This document shows, one piece after another, positions 1-9,605 of a stretch of 64,000 nt of DNA. The position numbers were made by a program, and so were the translations under genes. Location: positions 1,795,544 through 1,859,543 of the forward strand of contig NZ_CP084028.1 of NCBI RefSeq assembly GCF_020181595.1, read 5' to 3'. Numbering within the stretch: position 1 is the stretch's first letter; each line of letters starts with the position of its first letter. The notes below the pieces were generated by a model. The model was not told the origin of the DNA. It worked only from the letters and a program-made list of their open reading frames with translations, and did not search any database. Source of the stretch: [Mycobacterium] vasticus (GTDB lineage Bacteria; Actinomycetota; Actinomycetes; Mycobacteriales; Mycobacteriaceae).

Positions 1-395
1 GGCAGCGAATTGCTGGACATCTCGATGACGCTGGCGCCCTGGGAGTAGCCGCCGAGCACCAGCCTGGTCTTGGGGCAGTTCGTGACGGTGGCCTGGATGT
101 GGGCGGTGGCGTCGGCCTCACCGAGCAGGGCACTGTTGTGGTAGTCGGTGCTGGCCGGGTACTCGACCGGGTAGACCGCGACGTCGCGGCCGGGCAGCTG
201 CTCCTTGAGAGAGCCGACGAACGCCTCACCGACATCACCGAGCCCGACGGGCTGCCCGGAACCGCGGGCGAAGACCACCTCGGTGTCCGGGCAGGGCTCG
301 GCGGCCGCGACCGGGGTCCCCGTCGGCGTGCACAGGAGTGTTCCGGTCAGCATCACCGCGGCAGCAAAAGGACGAATGAGGTCACGCAAGGTCAT
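1..395 (-). CDS. Cutinase family esterase, C-terminus outside window
   Basis: Secreted serine esterase of the cutinase family, partial because the window starts inside it; about 131 N-terminal codons are visible. The ATG at 395 opens a signal peptide (basic start, hydrophobic core, then AAA) followed by the mature start EPCPD, the cutinase block FARGSG, and the nucleophile elbow GYSQG close to the window edge. The Asp and His of the triad lie outside. It closely resembles the complete cutinase at 510-1184 on the same strand, so the two are likely tandem duplicates. Substrates of mycobacterial cutinase-like proteins range from short-chain esters to phospholipids; none can be assigned here. Confidence 0.88.
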   Translation of the reverse strand, partial: MTLRDLIRPFAAAVMLTGTLLCTPTGTPVAAAEPCPDTEVVFARGSGQPVGLGDVGEAFVGSLKEQLPGRDVAVYPVEYPASTDYHNSALLGEADATAHIQATVTNCPKTRLVLGGYSQGASVIEMSSNSL

Positions 396-509
396 GCCCT
401 CAATGCTGACATGCCGCGGTGGGTCTGCTGGCCCGTGGGTCGGCGTTGGGCGCCGCCACCTGGGCTGACAGCAAAGAAACGGCTCGGTTCCAAACGGCGA
501 ATAAGGTGC

Positions 510-1184
510 TTACACCCTGTTTGCCGCGTAGGCGGCACCCTCGTCGGTGATCCCGTCGTACGCCTCGGGCGTGTGCGCGGAGAAGTTCATGCCTTCCGAG
601 CAGACCGGGTCCTCGGTCGCACACAGCTGAATCGTCTTGCCCGTGTAGCCGGGCCCGATGACGACGGCCGGTTGGCCGAGGAAGTTCATCGCCCGCTCGT
701 TCGGGGTCCCGAAGAGCACCACGGCGGCGACGTGATCGGCCACCTCGGGCGGCATCGGCGGTGGTACATCGGTGCCGTCCACGCCGTCGGGGATGACGGC
801 CGCGGTGGTGAAACCCATCACCGCGGCGCCCTGGGAGAAGCCGCTGAGCACCATCTTGGTCTTGGGGCAGGCCGACGCGGTGGTCTGGATGTGGTCGGCG
901 GCGTCGCGGATACCCTGCACGCCGGTCGGCCAGTCATTGCTGGCCGGGTAGTTGATCGGGTAGACGTCCACGGATCGCTCGGGCAGACGGGACCGCAGGG
1001 CGCTGACGAATGATTGCCCGGTCTCGCCGAGGCCGGGGGCCTCATCGGTGCCTCTAGCAAACAAAACCTGAACATCTGGACACGGCTCGGCAGCGGCCGG
1101 GGAGGATGTGGCGACGGTGCTCTGCAGCAGCCATGTCAATGCCAGAGCAACACCGAGGGTGCGAAGAATCCGAGGTGTGTTCAC
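510..1184 (-). CDS. Cutinase family secreted esterase
   Basis: Complete 224-residue cutinase-like protein. A signal peptide covers roughly residues 1-32, ending before EPCPD. The catalytic serine is S117 in GFSQG, with candidate acid D192 in ATEDPVC and base H204 in FSAHTPEAY. Cysteine pairs C35/C106 and C188/C195 match the two family disulfides. The GTG at 1184 is chosen because it directly precedes the signal peptide; the frame stays open upstream but encodes an arginine-rich stretch with no signal character. It is the second of two tandem cutinase genes. It probably acts outside the cell on lipid esters; the substrate is unknown. Confidence 0.9.
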   Translation of the reverse strand: MNTPRILRTLGVALALTWLLQSTVATSSPAAAEPCPDVQVLFARGTDEAPGLGETGQSFVSALRSRLPERSVDVYPINYPASNDWPTGVQGIRDAADHIQTTASACPKTKMVLSGFSQGAAVMGFTTAAVIPDGVDGTDVPPPMPPEVADHVAAVVLFGTPNERAMNFLGQPAVVIGPGYTGKTIQLCATEDPVCSEGMNFSAHTPEAYDGITDEGAAYAANRV

Positions 1185-1276
1185 CCGCCCATGGTGGCAT
1201 ATAGCTGCGGTATTGCGCTGTGTGTGTCGTTTCGATGAGCTGAGGCTTGGCTGAGCTCGACATCTTCGGGGTGTGG

Positions 1277-2527
1277 TCACGGGGACCGGGTCTCCTGCCT
1301 GCCCGGGCGCGCCATCACGTTCGCATCACCTGCTGAGCAAACTTTGAGAACGATTGCCAGAGTGAGCGCGAGCAGTTGGATGCCGGCCACCGTGGCGACC
1401 AGAACACCGGCGGAAACGTCGTAGAGCCACCCGGTGAGCACACCGCCCGCGGCGGCCGCCGCGCCCAGACCCGCAGCGAACACCCCGTAAGCGCTGGCTC
1501 GGCGCCCGGGTCCGACCATGTCGGCCACCGCGGCTCGCAGCGTCGATTCCTGAACTCCGACCGCCGCGCCCCACAGCAGCACTCCTGCCGCCACGGTGCC
1601 CAGGCCTCCGGCGAACGCACACGCGGCGACCGCCGCCGACAGGATCGGCAGCGAGAGCAGGACCCGACCGCCGTACCGGTCGTAACACCAGCCCGAGGCC
1701 AGGGCCGCCAGTGCGTCGGCCCCCATCGCGGCCGCATACAGCAACGGCACCATCGCCGCCGGCAGCAGACCACCGACGACCAGGTGATACGAGATCAGCC
1801 CGAAGGTCGCGAAGCCGGTCATGGTCAGTGCGACGAAGCAGCAGTAGTGCCAGAAGACCGCCGGCAACCGGCCACCGCCCGCACCTGCCCGGTGTGCCGG
1901 CCGGGTGTCTGGTTCGTAGCTCGCGGGATCGGGAACCCGCACCCGCAGCCACACCAGCAGTGCCAGCGTCGCCGCGCCGGGCAACGCCAGAACGCCCAGC
2001 GCAGGGGTGTAGTCCCCGCCGGTGACGGCCAGCACTCCCGCGACCGTCAACGGCCCGATCACGGCGCCGATCTGGTCGAGTGCCTCGTGCACCGCGAAAC
2101 CCCGGCCGCGGCCGGTGGCGCTGGCAGCATGCGACAACAAGGTGTCCTTGGCGGGACTTCGGACCGCCTTGCCGACTCGCTCGGCGACCACCAGGGCCGC
2201 GGCGGCCCACAGTGTGCCGACCACGCCCAGCAGTGGCACTGTGATCACGGTCAGGGCGTAGCCGGCGATGGTCCACGTCCAGAACCGTCGAGTGCGGTCG
2301 GCCAGGGGACCTGACACCAGCCGCAGCCCGAGTGCAGCGGCCTCACCGATCCCGGTCACGGTGCCCACCACCAGACCCGTCGCCCCCAGTGACGCCAGCA
2401 GCGGGCCGGTGATCGATCGGGCGCCTTCATAGACGAAGTCGGCCAGCAGGCTCACGACGCCGAACACGGTCACGAACCGCCAGGCGCTCAGTGCCGGGCG
2501 GGATGCAACGGGGTGCACCGTTCGCAT
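1277..2527 (-). CDS. MFS transporter
   Basis: A 416-residue integral membrane protein with about 12 hydrophobic segments and a typical major facilitator layout: the first helix follows ALSAWRF, and the helix 2-3 loop has the basic signature SGPLADRTRR. The ATG at 2527 is preferred; the frame runs upstream but that part is not membrane-like. The export or import substrate cannot be read from the sequence; the fold resembles drug-efflux or sugar-type MFS proteins. It is transcribed away from the Hsp70-like gene, with about 150 bp between the two starts that must hold both promoters. Confidence 0.8.
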   Translation of the reverse strand: MRTVHPVASRPALSAWRFVTVFGVVSLLADFVYEGARSITGPLLASLGATGLVVGTVTGIGEAAALGLRLVSGPLADRTRRFWTWTIAGYALTVITVPLLGVVGTLWAAAALVVAERVGKAVRSPAKDTLLSHAASATGRGRGFAVHEALDQIGAVIGPLTVAGVLAVTGGDYTPALGVLALPGAATLALLVWLRVRVPDPASYEPDTRPAHRAGAGGGRLPAVFWHYCCFVALTMTGFATFGLISYHLVVGGLLPAAMVPLLYAAAMGADALAALASGWCYDRYGGRVLLSLPILSAAVAACAFAGGLGTVAAGVLLWGAAVGVQESTLRAAVADMVGPGRRASAYGVFAAGLGAAAAAGGVLTGWLYDVSAGVLVATVAGIQLLALTLAIVLKVCSAGDANVMARPGRQETRSP

Positions 2528-2680
2528 GGTTACCGATGCTAAACGCGTGCTGAATGGACCATTGTGACTTCTCCGGCACACCACGGGCCCTTCAATGCCG
2601 GGTAAACCAGACGCACGTCGATAAAATCCCGACAGCCGGCGTTTTTCTTCATTGCCGGTAGGCAGCGTGGATGGGACAGC

Positions 2681-4231
2681 ATGGCGCAAGACACCGGCCC
2701 CGCGATGGGCATGTCCGTCGGGGCGACCACGCTTGCCGCGGTCACCGCCGACCGCGCGATCACCCGGCGGCCGGTCCTGACGCTGTTCCGCGACCGGCCC
2801 TCACAGATCGGCATGCCCTCGGAGAAGTCCACCGGCAACCCACTTCTCGACGACCGAGGACTGGTGGTCACCGACTTCGTCGACCGAGTCGGCGGCGGAC
2901 GGCCCGTGGTGGCCGGTGACGGCTCCACCCACCGGGCCGAACAACTGCTAGGCGACGGAATGCACGCGCTGGCTTACGCCGCCACCGAGGGACGCCCGAT
3001 GCCGCCCGCGGTGGCGATCACCCACCCGGCGCACTGGACCAAGGAGGCCGTGGCCGCATTGCGCACCGCCTTGGGGCGGGTGTCGGAGTGGGCGCAGCAG
3101 CCGGTAGCGCTGATGTCGGACACCGTTGCGGTTCTGACTGCGCTGCAGGCCAATCCGGGTCTGCCAGACCACGGCGTCATCGCGGTCTGCGACTTCGGCG
3201 GCAGCGGAACCAACATCACCCTGGTCGACGCGCGGCGTGGATTCGAACCGATGGGCGCCACACTGCGCAACACCACATTCTGCGGCGACGTGATTGACCA
3301 GGCACTGCTCGATCATGTGGTGGCCGATCTCGGCGGCAACAGCGACGGCCCCCCGACGGTCGGTTCGTTGACCAGGTTGCGGGGCCAATGCCGAGATGCC
3401 AAGGAGCAGCTGTCTTCCGAGACGGTAGCCGAGCTGGCCGGTTTCCACGGCGGAGTCTGGCTGACCCGGGCCGAACTCGATGAGGCGCTGCGCCAGCCGC
3501 TCGCAGGATTCTTCACGGTGTTGCAGGAGGTCTTGGACGACAACGAGATTGCCTCGGAAGGTCTGTCGGCGATCGTGGCGGTGGGCGGCGGAGCCAATAT
3601 GCCCGCTGTCACGACCGGACTGTCGCAACGCTTCGGGACCGCTGTCATCACTTCTCCGCGGCCGCAACTGACGGCGGCCATCGGTGCCGCGCTCAGCGTC
3701 GCCGGCAATGTGGTGGCGACCCCGAAGACGGCGCCGCCGGTTGAGCCGGAGCCCTTTTCGGAGACCACGCCGCCGCCCGAGCATTCTGTACCGCCGATAG
3801 ACAGCGCCTCGACGGTCACTCCGCAACCTTTGATGACTCCGCCGCCACCGCCGCCCAGGCCGGCGCCGCCGCGGCCGGCCGAAGTCCCCCAAGTCGACGA
3901 CGGTCGGGCCGGGTCCGGGTTGCCGTGGTACCGGCAAACGGTTCCGGTGGTGATCTTGGCGACGGTGATCGCGATCCTGCTGGCCACCGCGGCCGTGCTG
4001 GTACTGCGTCACGCTGCCGAAGGTGACCAGGATTCCGGTGTGTTCACACCGACATCGACGACCACCACGTCGGTGTACACGCCGCCGGAGTTGCCTCCGG
4101 CGTTCGCGCCGTCGTTCGAGTTGCCGCCGCCGGCGCTCACCGAACCACCCGAGTTGCCCGAGGGGCCGGCCAACCCGGAGATCCCGACGCATCCTGCGCC
4201 GGAGAGCACCGAGTCGGCCCCACCGGGGTGA
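2681..4231 (+). CDS. Hsp70-like ATPase with single membrane anchor and Pro-rich exported tail
   Basis: 516 residues. Residues 1 to about 345 resemble the actin/Hsp70 ATPase fold: CDFGGSGTN near residue 170 is the phosphate-2 loop and VGGGANMP near 301 the adenosine-side motif. The first phosphate loop is degenerate (MSVGATTLA in place of a DLGTT-type motif). There is no Hsp70 substrate-binding domain. Instead comes a proline-rich linker, one transmembrane helix at about 421-443 and a Pro/Thr-rich tail of about 70 residues, probably outside the membrane. The start is supported by GGATGGGA just upstream. It overlaps the next gene by 4 bp, so the two are probably translated together. This looks like a mycobacterial signalling or envelope Hsp70 relative, not a general chaperone. 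Confidence 0.75.
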   Translation: MAQDTGPAMGMSVGATTLAAVTADRAITRRPVLTLFRDRPSQIGMPSEKSTGNPLLDDRGLVVTDFVDRVGGGRPVVAGDGSTHRAEQLLGDGMHALAYAATEGRPMPPAVAITHPAHWTKEAVAALRTALGRVSEWAQQPVALMSDTVAVLTALQANPGLPDHGVIAVCDFGGSGTNITLVDARRGFEPMGATLRNTTFCGDVIDQALLDHVVADLGGNSDGPPTVGSLTRLRGQCRDAKEQLSSETVAELAGFHGGVWLTRAELDEALRQPLAGFFTVLQEVLDDNEIASEGLSAIVAVGGGANMPAVTTGLSQRFGTAVITSPRPQLTAAIGAALSVAGNVVATPKTAPPVEPEPFSETTPPPEHSVPPIDSASTVTPQPLMTPPPPPPRPAPPRPAEVPQVDDGRAGSGLPWYRQTVPVVILATVIAILLATAAVLVLRHAAEGDQDSGVFTPTSTTTTSVYTPPELPPAFAPSFELPPPALTEPPELPEGPANPEIPTHPAPESTESAPPG

Positions 4232-4944
4232 GCGCGCGGTGGGTCGCCCGACGCATCTTGGTCATGATCGCGGTGGTGCTGATGGTCGTCGGGGGCCTTG
4301 GCTTCGCGATTGCGTTGGCGCTCAACGCGTTTCTGTTCGACAAGTACAACGCCTACGGCGAGGTGCCGATCCCGGGCACGAGCAGTATCCACCTGCCCGC
4401 GGGTGAGGTGACGATCAATCTGCACACCCAGGTCATTTCCAGCCCCAGCGGCGGCGGGCTACCGGTGCCGCCGTTGAGTCTGAGGGTGCAGCCGCCGGAT
4501 GGGGTGGCGCAGCCGGCCGTCGAGGAGAGCGTCGGGGGCACCACGACGGTGAACAATGACGCGCACCGGCGGTTGTGGCGCATGCACGTTGTGGCAGACG
4601 GGGAGTACCGGATCACCACCGAGGGCCAGGTCGGCGGCTTCATCGCGCCGCGGCTGGCCTTCGGTCACGGCAGCCGGTACGGATCGCTGGTCTGGGTGTT
4701 CGCGGGCATGTTCGGGCTCGGCGCCCTGGACCTGATTGCGGCGCTGTGGCTGCTGCGCGGCAGCGGCAGGCCCCGGATTTCGGTGGCAGACGTGCCGGAC
4801 CACGACCCGGAGACGATGTTCAGCCCCGACGCCACGGGCGTGCGCCTCGAGCAGCTCAAAACGATTACCGCGCTACGTGATTCCGGTGCGTTGACGCGGC
4901 GCGAGTTCGAGGCCGAGAAGCGTCGAATACTCGACGGCCCCTGA
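4228..4944 (+). CDS. Two-helix membrane protein with C-terminal SHOCT domain
   Basis: 238 residues. The GTG start overlaps the previous stop in GTGA. A transmembrane helix at about 8-32 and a second at about 150-172 bracket a roughly 115-residue beta-rich region predicted to lie outside the membrane. A short cytoplasmic tail ends in a SHOCT-type motif (LKTITALRDSGALTRREFE, about 210-236), which in other proteins mediates oligomerisation or contacts. The function is unknown. The overlap with the Hsp70-like gene suggests a membrane complex of the two proteins. Confidence 0.7.
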   Translation: MSARWVARRILVMIAVVLMVVGGLGFAIALALNAFLFDKYNAYGEVPIPGTSSIHLPAGEVTINLHTQVISSPSGGGLPVPPLSLRVQPPDGVAQPAVEESVGGTTTVNNDAHRRLWRMHVVADGEYRITTEGQVGGFIAPRLAFGHGSRYGSLVWVFAGMFGLGALDLIAALWLLRGSGRPRISVADVPDHDPETMFSPDATGVRLEQLKTITALRDSGALTRREFEAEKRRILDGP

Positions 4945-4956
4945 GGACTCCCGGCT

Positions 4957-5580
4957 TCAGTGGCCGCGCTTTACCCACTCGTCGTAGTTGACCAGTTCGT
5001 CGCCGATCCGGGTGTTGTCGCCGTGCCCGGTGTAGACGGTCGTGTCGGCCGGCAGCGCGCCGAGCCGCCCGGAGATCGATTCCAGGATGGTCGGGAAGTC
5101 CGAGAACGAGCGTCCGGTGGCTCCCGGGCCTCCGCAGAACAGCGTGTCGCCACTGAATACTGCGCCCAGATCCGGGGCGTACCAGCAGACCGAGCCCGGC
5201 GAGTGCCCCGGCGTGTGCAGCGCATGCAACTCGATGCCGCCGGCGGTCAACCGCTGGTCATCGGCGACCGAACGGAATTCGTTGTCCGGGTGCGTCATTC
5301 GCCACAGCATCTCATCGGCCGGATGCAGCAGCACCGGCGCGTCGAGCCGGCGGCCCAGCTCCGGTGCCACGGTGATGTGGTCGTTGTGGCCGTGCGTGCA
5401 CACCACCGCGATCACGTCGCGTCCACCGACGGCTTCGATGATCGGGGCCGCGTCGTGGGCGGCGTCGAAGACGATCACCTGCGAGTCGTCGCCGACGATC
5501 CAGATGTTGTTGTCGACTTCCCAACTGCCGCCGTCGAGTTCGAAGGTGCCGTGGGTGACGACCCGCTGGATGGCGCTCAC
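4957..5580 (-). CDS. MBL-fold hydrolase (Rv2260-like, glyoxalase II type)
   Basis: 207-residue metallo-beta-lactamase-fold protein. THGHNDH at about residues 61-67 is the HxHxDH metal motif, followed by a HTPGHSPGS histidine ligand and a C-terminal YTGHGDN histidine. The GTG start overlaps the mscR stop by 4 bp, so the pair is translationally coupled; M. tuberculosis has the same pair (Rv2259-Rv2260). The coupling suggests it hydrolyses a thioester or mycothiol conjugate made by MscR, for example an S-formylmycothiol-type product, but that substrate is inferred. Confidence 0.85.
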   Translation of the reverse strand: MSAIQRVVTHGTFELDGGSWEVDNNIWIVGDDSQVIVFDAAHDAAPIIEAVGGRDVIAVVCTHGHNDHITVAPELGRRLDAPVLLHPADEMLWRMTHPDNEFRSVADDQRLTAGGIELHALHTPGHSPGSVCWYAPDLGAVFSGDTLFCGGPGATGRSFSDFPTILESISGRLGALPADTTVYTGHGDNTRIGDELVNYDEWVKRGH

Positions 5581-6662
5581 AGCATCACCACTGAGCGCAG
5601 CACCTCGCCGCCGTGCATCTTGTGGAACGCGTCCTCGATGTCCGTCAGGCCGATACGTTCGGTGACGAACTTCTCCAGCGGCAGCCGCCCTTGCTGATAC
5701 AGGCTGATCAGGGTGGGGAAGTCACGTTCGGGCAGGCAGTCGCCATACCAGGACGACTTCAAGGACCCGCCACGGGAGAAGAAGTCGATCATCGGCATGT
5801 CCAGGCGCATATCCGGGGTCGGAACGCCTACCAGCACAACGGTTCCGGCCAGGTCGCGGGCGTAGAACGCCTGCTTCCAGGTCTCCGGGCGCCCGACCGC
5901 GTCGATCACCACATCGGCGCCGAAGCCGTCGGTGAGCTCCTGGATCGCCTCGACCGCATCCTGGGTGCGGGCGTTGACGGTGTCGGTCGCACCGAAGTCG
6001 CGGGCCCAGGCCAGCTTGGTGTCGTCGGTGTCGACGGCGATGATGCGCCGGGCGCCCACCAGGGCCGCTCCGGCGATCGCGGCGTCGCCCACGCCACCGC
6101 AGCCGATCACCGCGACGGTGTCGTCGCGGGTGACGCCGCCGGTGTTGATCGCCGCACCGAGACCGGCCATCACCCCGCAGCCCAGCAGTCCGGCCACCGC
6201 GGGGTCGGCTTGCGGGTCGACCTTGGTGCACTGGCCCTCATGCACCAGAGTCTTGTCGGCGAATGCCCCGATGCCCAGCGCCGGGGTGAGCTCGGTGCCG
6301 TCGGTCAGGGTCATCGGGACCGAGGCGTTGAAGGTGTCGAAGCACAGGTGCGGGCGGCCGCGCTTGCAGGCCCGGCACTTTCCGCACACCGCACGCCAGT
6401 TCAGCACCACGAAGTCGCCGGGCGCCACCGCGGTGACCGCCGGCCCCACCGACTCCACGGTGCCGGAGGCCTCGTGGCCCAGCAGGAACGGGAAGCTGTC
6501 GTTGATCCCGCCGTCGCGGTAGGTCAGGTCGGTGTGGCACACCCCGCAGGCGGTGACGGCCACGACGACATCGTTGGGGCCGGGGTCGGGGATGACGATG
6601 TCGGTCACCTCGACCGGTTTGCCCTTTTCTCTGGCGATCACGCCGCGCACTGTCTGACTCAT
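5577..6662 (-). CDS. mscR: S-nitrosomycothiol reductase / mycothiol-dependent formaldehyde dehydrogenase
   Basis: 361-residue zinc-dependent medium-chain dehydrogenase. The catalytic zinc ligands are C42, H63 and E64; structural zinc is held by C93, C96, C99 and C107 in [15 protein letters not shown]; the Rossmann motif GCGGVGDAA binds NAD. The ATG at 6662 is preceded by AAGG. The MscR family oxidises S-hydroxymethylmycothiol (formaldehyde plus mycothiol) and reduces S-nitrosomycothiol, so it protects against aldehyde and nitrosative stress. It is coupled to the MBL-fold hydrolase downstream, and its start lies next to the 3' end of the amidohydrolase gene, so a three-gene transcript is possible. 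Confidence 0.9.
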   Translation of the reverse strand: MSQTVRGVIAREKGKPVEVTDIVIPDPGPNDVVVAVTACGVCHTDLTYRDGGINDSFPFLLGHEASGTVESVGPAVTAVAPGDFVVLNWRAVCGKCRACKRGRPHLCFDTFNASVPMTLTDGTELTPALGIGAFADKTLVHEGQCTKVDPQADPAVAGLLGCGVMAGLGAAINTGGVTRDDTVAVIGCGGVGDAAIAGAALVGARRIIAVDTDDTKLAWARDFGATDTVNARTQDAVEAIQELTDGFGADVVIDAVGRPETWKQAFYARDLAGTVVLVGVPTPDMRLDMPMIDFFSRGGSLKSSWYGDCLPERDFPTLISLYQQGRLPLEKFVTERIGLTDIEDAFHKMHGGEVLRSVVML

Positions 6663-6672
6663 GCGCCCAACC

Positions 6673-8475
6673 TTATGTTCCCGTCTGTGCGCCCGGCACC
6701 GGGACCTTGGCTTGGGCGTCGACCGCGGGAGTGCGGGTGTCGACACGCAGGAAGCTTCCGGTGCGCTGTGTGCCGAGCACCTCGGTGGGTCGGCCGTCGC
6801 GGATCACGTTGCGCCCCGAGATGAACACCGCGGTGACGGCGTCGTCGTTGCGGTTCACCATCCGTGACAGTCCGCCGTAGGGCTCGAAGGACTCCTCGGC
6901 GTAGGCGTCCAAGGTCGCGTCGAGGTGGTCGGGGTCGAGGACCAGGATATCCGCGCGGTCGCCCACCCGCAGGTGGCCGGCGTCGATCCGGTACCAGTCC
7001 GCCAGTTCTCCGGTGAGCCGGTGCACCGCCTGCTCGACGGAGAGGAACGGGGTGCCGGCCCGCTCCGCCTCGACGACGTGGCGCAACAACCGCAGCCCCA
7101 TGTTGTAGAACGCCATGTTGCGCAGGTGCGCGCCGGCGTCCGAGAAGCCCATCTGAATGCCAGGCTCCTGGGCGATCTTGCGGAGCATCTCGGGCCGGTG
7201 GTTGGAGATCGTGGTGTGCCACCGCAGGGCGGTGCCATGCTCAAGCACCAGATCCAGGAAGGCGTCGACCGGATGCACCCCGCCGCGGTCCACCCCGACC
7301 TGTCCGAAGGACTTGCCGATCACCGACGCATCGGGGCAGTCGACGATCTCGGCGTCGAAGAAGTCGCGGTGCCAGACCCGCGGTCCGTACTTGTTCGCGT
7401 AGTCCTTGCGGAAGCGTCGCCGGTAGTCCTCGTCGCGCATCAACTCGTCGCGTTCGACGTACTCCCGCAGGTGCAGTGCTTCGGCGCCTGAGCCGAACTC
7501 CTCGAAGATCACCAGGTCGATACCGTCGGCGTAGACCTCGAACGGCACCGGCAGATGCTGCCAACGGAAGTCGGCGCCCAGCTTGTTCAGTGCGCGCGCC
7601 GCCTTGATCATCAGCGGAACGGCCACCGGGTTGGCCTTGACGTCGGCGGCGGCCAGCAGGCTGGTCTTGAGTGGCCGACGGAAGATCCCCAGCGCCTGAG
7701 CCAGTTGGGACACGATGTCGAGCGGGTTCTTCACGTCCGGCCCGGCCTGCAGAATCCGCCCGCTGCGGCGCAGCTTGGACTTGAGGCGACGCAGTTCCTT
7801 CGCCTTGGCATAGGTCGAAGGCAGGGTACGTGATCGACAGACCTCACCATCGAGCTTGTCGAAGAGCAGTTGCTGGGAAGACATTCCGACGAAGCCCTGT
7901 TCCAGTGCCTCGTCGAGCATGGCTTCCATCCGGTCCTGCTCGGCAGTGGTGGGGGAGACGTCGGCGCGGGTGGCGCGGTCCAGGCCCATCGTTGCCGCGC
8001 GCATGTCCGAATGTCCGATGAATGCAGTCACATTCGGGCCCAGCGGCAGCTTCTCCAGGCTGGTGATGTAGCCCGCGCAGCTCGACCAGTCCTTCAACTC
8101 GTCGATGGTGTCCACCACGTACTTGCGCGGGATGGCCTCCACTCGCCCGAAGATGTCGCCGGCGTCCTGGCCGTCGACGTGGATGGTGGACAGCGAGCAC
8201 GAGCCGACCAGCACCGTGGTCACGCCGTGGCGCACCGACTCCGACAGGGCGGGCGCGACGAGTATCTCGACGTCGTAATGGGTGTGGATGTCGATCAGCC
8301 CGGGCAGCACCCACTTGCCGGCGGCGTCGATCACCTGCGGGCACCCCGTCTCGTCGAGGGGTTCGGCGGTGATGGCGGCGACATGTCCGTCGCGGATGCC
8401 GATGTTGCGGATCGCCGACGGGGCGCCGGTGCCGTCGAACCAGCGGCCGTCGCGGATCACGGTGTCAAAGCTCAC
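6673..8475 (-). CDS. Amidohydrolase (N-acyl-D-amino-acid deacylase family)
   Basis: 600-residue amidohydrolase of the dihydroorotase/D-aminoacylase group. [10 protein letters not shown] at about 59-68 carries the HxH metal ligands (H64, H66). A later GHSDMRA block and a C-terminal FSDAGAH aspartate complete the expected metal site. C-terminal [11 protein letters not shown] is the family's strand that closes the small beta domain. The GTG start at 8475 has AAAGGAAC just upstream. The substrate could be an N-acyl-D-amino acid or another cyclic or acyl amide; this is not resolvable. It diverges from an AraC regulator that may control it. Confidence 0.82.
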   Translation of the reverse strand: MSFDTVIRDGRWFDGTGAPSAIRNIGIRDGHVAAITAEPLDETGCPQVIDAAGKWVLPGLIDIHTHYDVEILVAPALSESVRHGVTTVLVGSCSLSTIHVDGQDAGDIFGRVEAIPRKYVVDTIDELKDWSSCAGYITSLEKLPLGPNVTAFIGHSDMRAATMGLDRATRADVSPTTAEQDRMEAMLDEALEQGFVGMSSQQLLFDKLDGEVCRSRTLPSTYAKAKELRRLKSKLRRSGRILQAGPDVKNPLDIVSQLAQALGIFRRPLKTSLLAAADVKANPVAVPLMIKAARALNKLGADFRWQHLPVPFEVYADGIDLVIFEEFGSGAEALHLREYVERDELMRDEDYRRRFRKDYANKYGPRVWHRDFFDAEIVDCPDASVIGKSFGQVGVDRGGVHPVDAFLDLVLEHGTALRWHTTISNHRPEMLRKIAQEPGIQMGFSDAGAHLRNMAFYNMGLRLLRHVVEAERAGTPFLSVEQAVHRLTGELADWYRIDAGHLRVGDRADILVLDPDHLDATLDAYAEESFEPYGGLSRMVNRNDDAVTAVFISGRNVIRDGRPTEVLGTQRTGSFLRVDTRTPAVDAQAKVPVPGAQTGT

Positions 8476-8541
8476 GGGGGAGTTCCTTTCAAACGGGATG
8501 CTGCTCCCAGCATGGCCCGCCGGGGGAGGTCAAGTCTTGAC

Positions 8542-8574
8542 ATCTGCGGACATTTCTTTGATATTTGCGGACAT
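8542..8574. promoter_or_regulatory. Direct repeat, candidate AraC-type operator
   Basis: ATCTGCGGACAT at 8542-8553 and ATTTGCGGACAT at 8563-8574 match at 11 of 12 positions and are 21 bp apart start to start, about two helical turns. This is the arrangement bound by the two HTH motifs of AraC-family proteins. The second copy overlaps the start codon of the AraC gene and both lie between the divergent amidohydrolase and regulator. Binding is inferred. Confidence 0.5.
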
Positions 8575-9595
8575 GTCGGTGGTGCGCGGCACGGCGTTGT
8601 CGGGTTACACACGCCTGGTCACGGAGCTGGGCGGTGATCCAGAGCAGTTGCTGACCTCAGCCGGCGTCCCGGCCGGGGCAGCCGGAAACCACGACGTGTT
8701 CGTGCCGTACCGCGCGGTGATCCTGGCCGTCGAGGCGGCGGCGGCGACGACCGCGACACTGGATTTCGGGCGGCGGCTGGCGCTGCGCCAGGACATCGGC
8801 AACTTCGGGCCACTGGGGATCGCCGCGCGTACCGCCGGCACCGTCGGTGGCGCCTTCTCGATCGTGGAGCGGTTCATGTCCGCCTACAGCCCGGCGATCT
8901 CGGCGCGGGTCACCCCGGGGGCCAAGGCCTCCGAATCGTTCTACGCGTTCGAGGTCCTGGTGGACCGGGCCCCGGCGCACCCGCAGACCACCGAGCTGTC
9001 ACTCGGGGTGTCGCTGGGGGTCATGCGAATGATGTTCGACGCTCCGTACGCGCCGCTGTCGGTGCACTTTCCGCACGAGGCGCTGACACCGGTGCGCGAG
9101 TACCTGGCCTACTTCGGCTGCCGGCCCTATTTCGCCCAACCGGTCGCGGGCTTCACCTTCCGCACCGCTGACCTGGACCGGCCACTGCACCGGTCACCGA
9201 ACCACGAAGACCACGCCCATCAGGCGATGGTGCAGTACCTGCGCGGCGTCACCGCCGGGTCGCCCGGCCTGGCCGCCTCGGTGCGCGCCCTGGCGCGTCA
9301 GCTGCTGCCGACCGGCACGGTGAGCCTGGAGTTGATCGCGGGGGAGCTGGGCCTGCATCCCAAGGCGTTGCACCGGCGGCTGGCCGCCGAGCAGACCACG
9401 TTCGCCGCCCTGGTCGACAGTGTCCGCCGTGATGCCGCGGATCGCTATCTGCGCGACACCGACCTGAGCCTGGCGCATCTGACCCGTGAGCTCGGGTACG
9501 CCGAGCAGAGTGTGCTCAGCCGGTCCTGCCGGCGCTGGTTCGGGTGCAGCGCCAGCACTTATCGCAAGACGGTCCGATTACAGGGCCACGGTTAG
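8573..9595 (+). CDS. AraC family transcriptional regulator
   Basis: 340 residues. The N-terminal part (about 20-200) resembles the arabinose-binding-type effector domain of VirS/OruR-like regulators, and the C-terminal 90 residues form the double HTH of AraC proteins, with ELGYAEQSVLSRSCRRWFG as the second recognition region. The ATG at 8573 begins the conserved sequence; the open frame upstream is non-conserved and antisense to the amidohydrolase. It is divergent from the amidohydrolase and 10 bp upstream of the serine hydrolase, so it may control both. The effector is unknown. Confidence 0.87.
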   Translation: MSVVRGTALSGYTRLVTELGGDPEQLLTSAGVPAGAAGNHDVFVPYRAVILAVEAAAATTATLDFGRRLALRQDIGNFGPLGIAARTAGTVGGAFSIVERFMSAYSPAISARVTPGAKASESFYAFEVLVDRAPAHPQTTELSLGVSLGVMRMMFDAPYAPLSVHFPHEALTPVREYLAYFGCRPYFAQPVAGFTFRTADLDRPLHRSPNHEDHAHQAMVQYLRGVTAGSPGLAASVRALARQLLPTGTVSLELIAGELGLHPKALHRRLAAEQTTFAALVDSVRRDAADRYLRDTDLSLAHLTRELGYAEQSVLSRSCRRWFGCSASTYRKTVRLQGHG

Positions 9596-9605
9596 GCTGG
9601 CGGCG

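Noticed and set aside
1277..2689. Longer MFS transporter start at 2689
   Set aside because: The added residues are not membrane-like and would overlap the start of the Hsp70-like gene.
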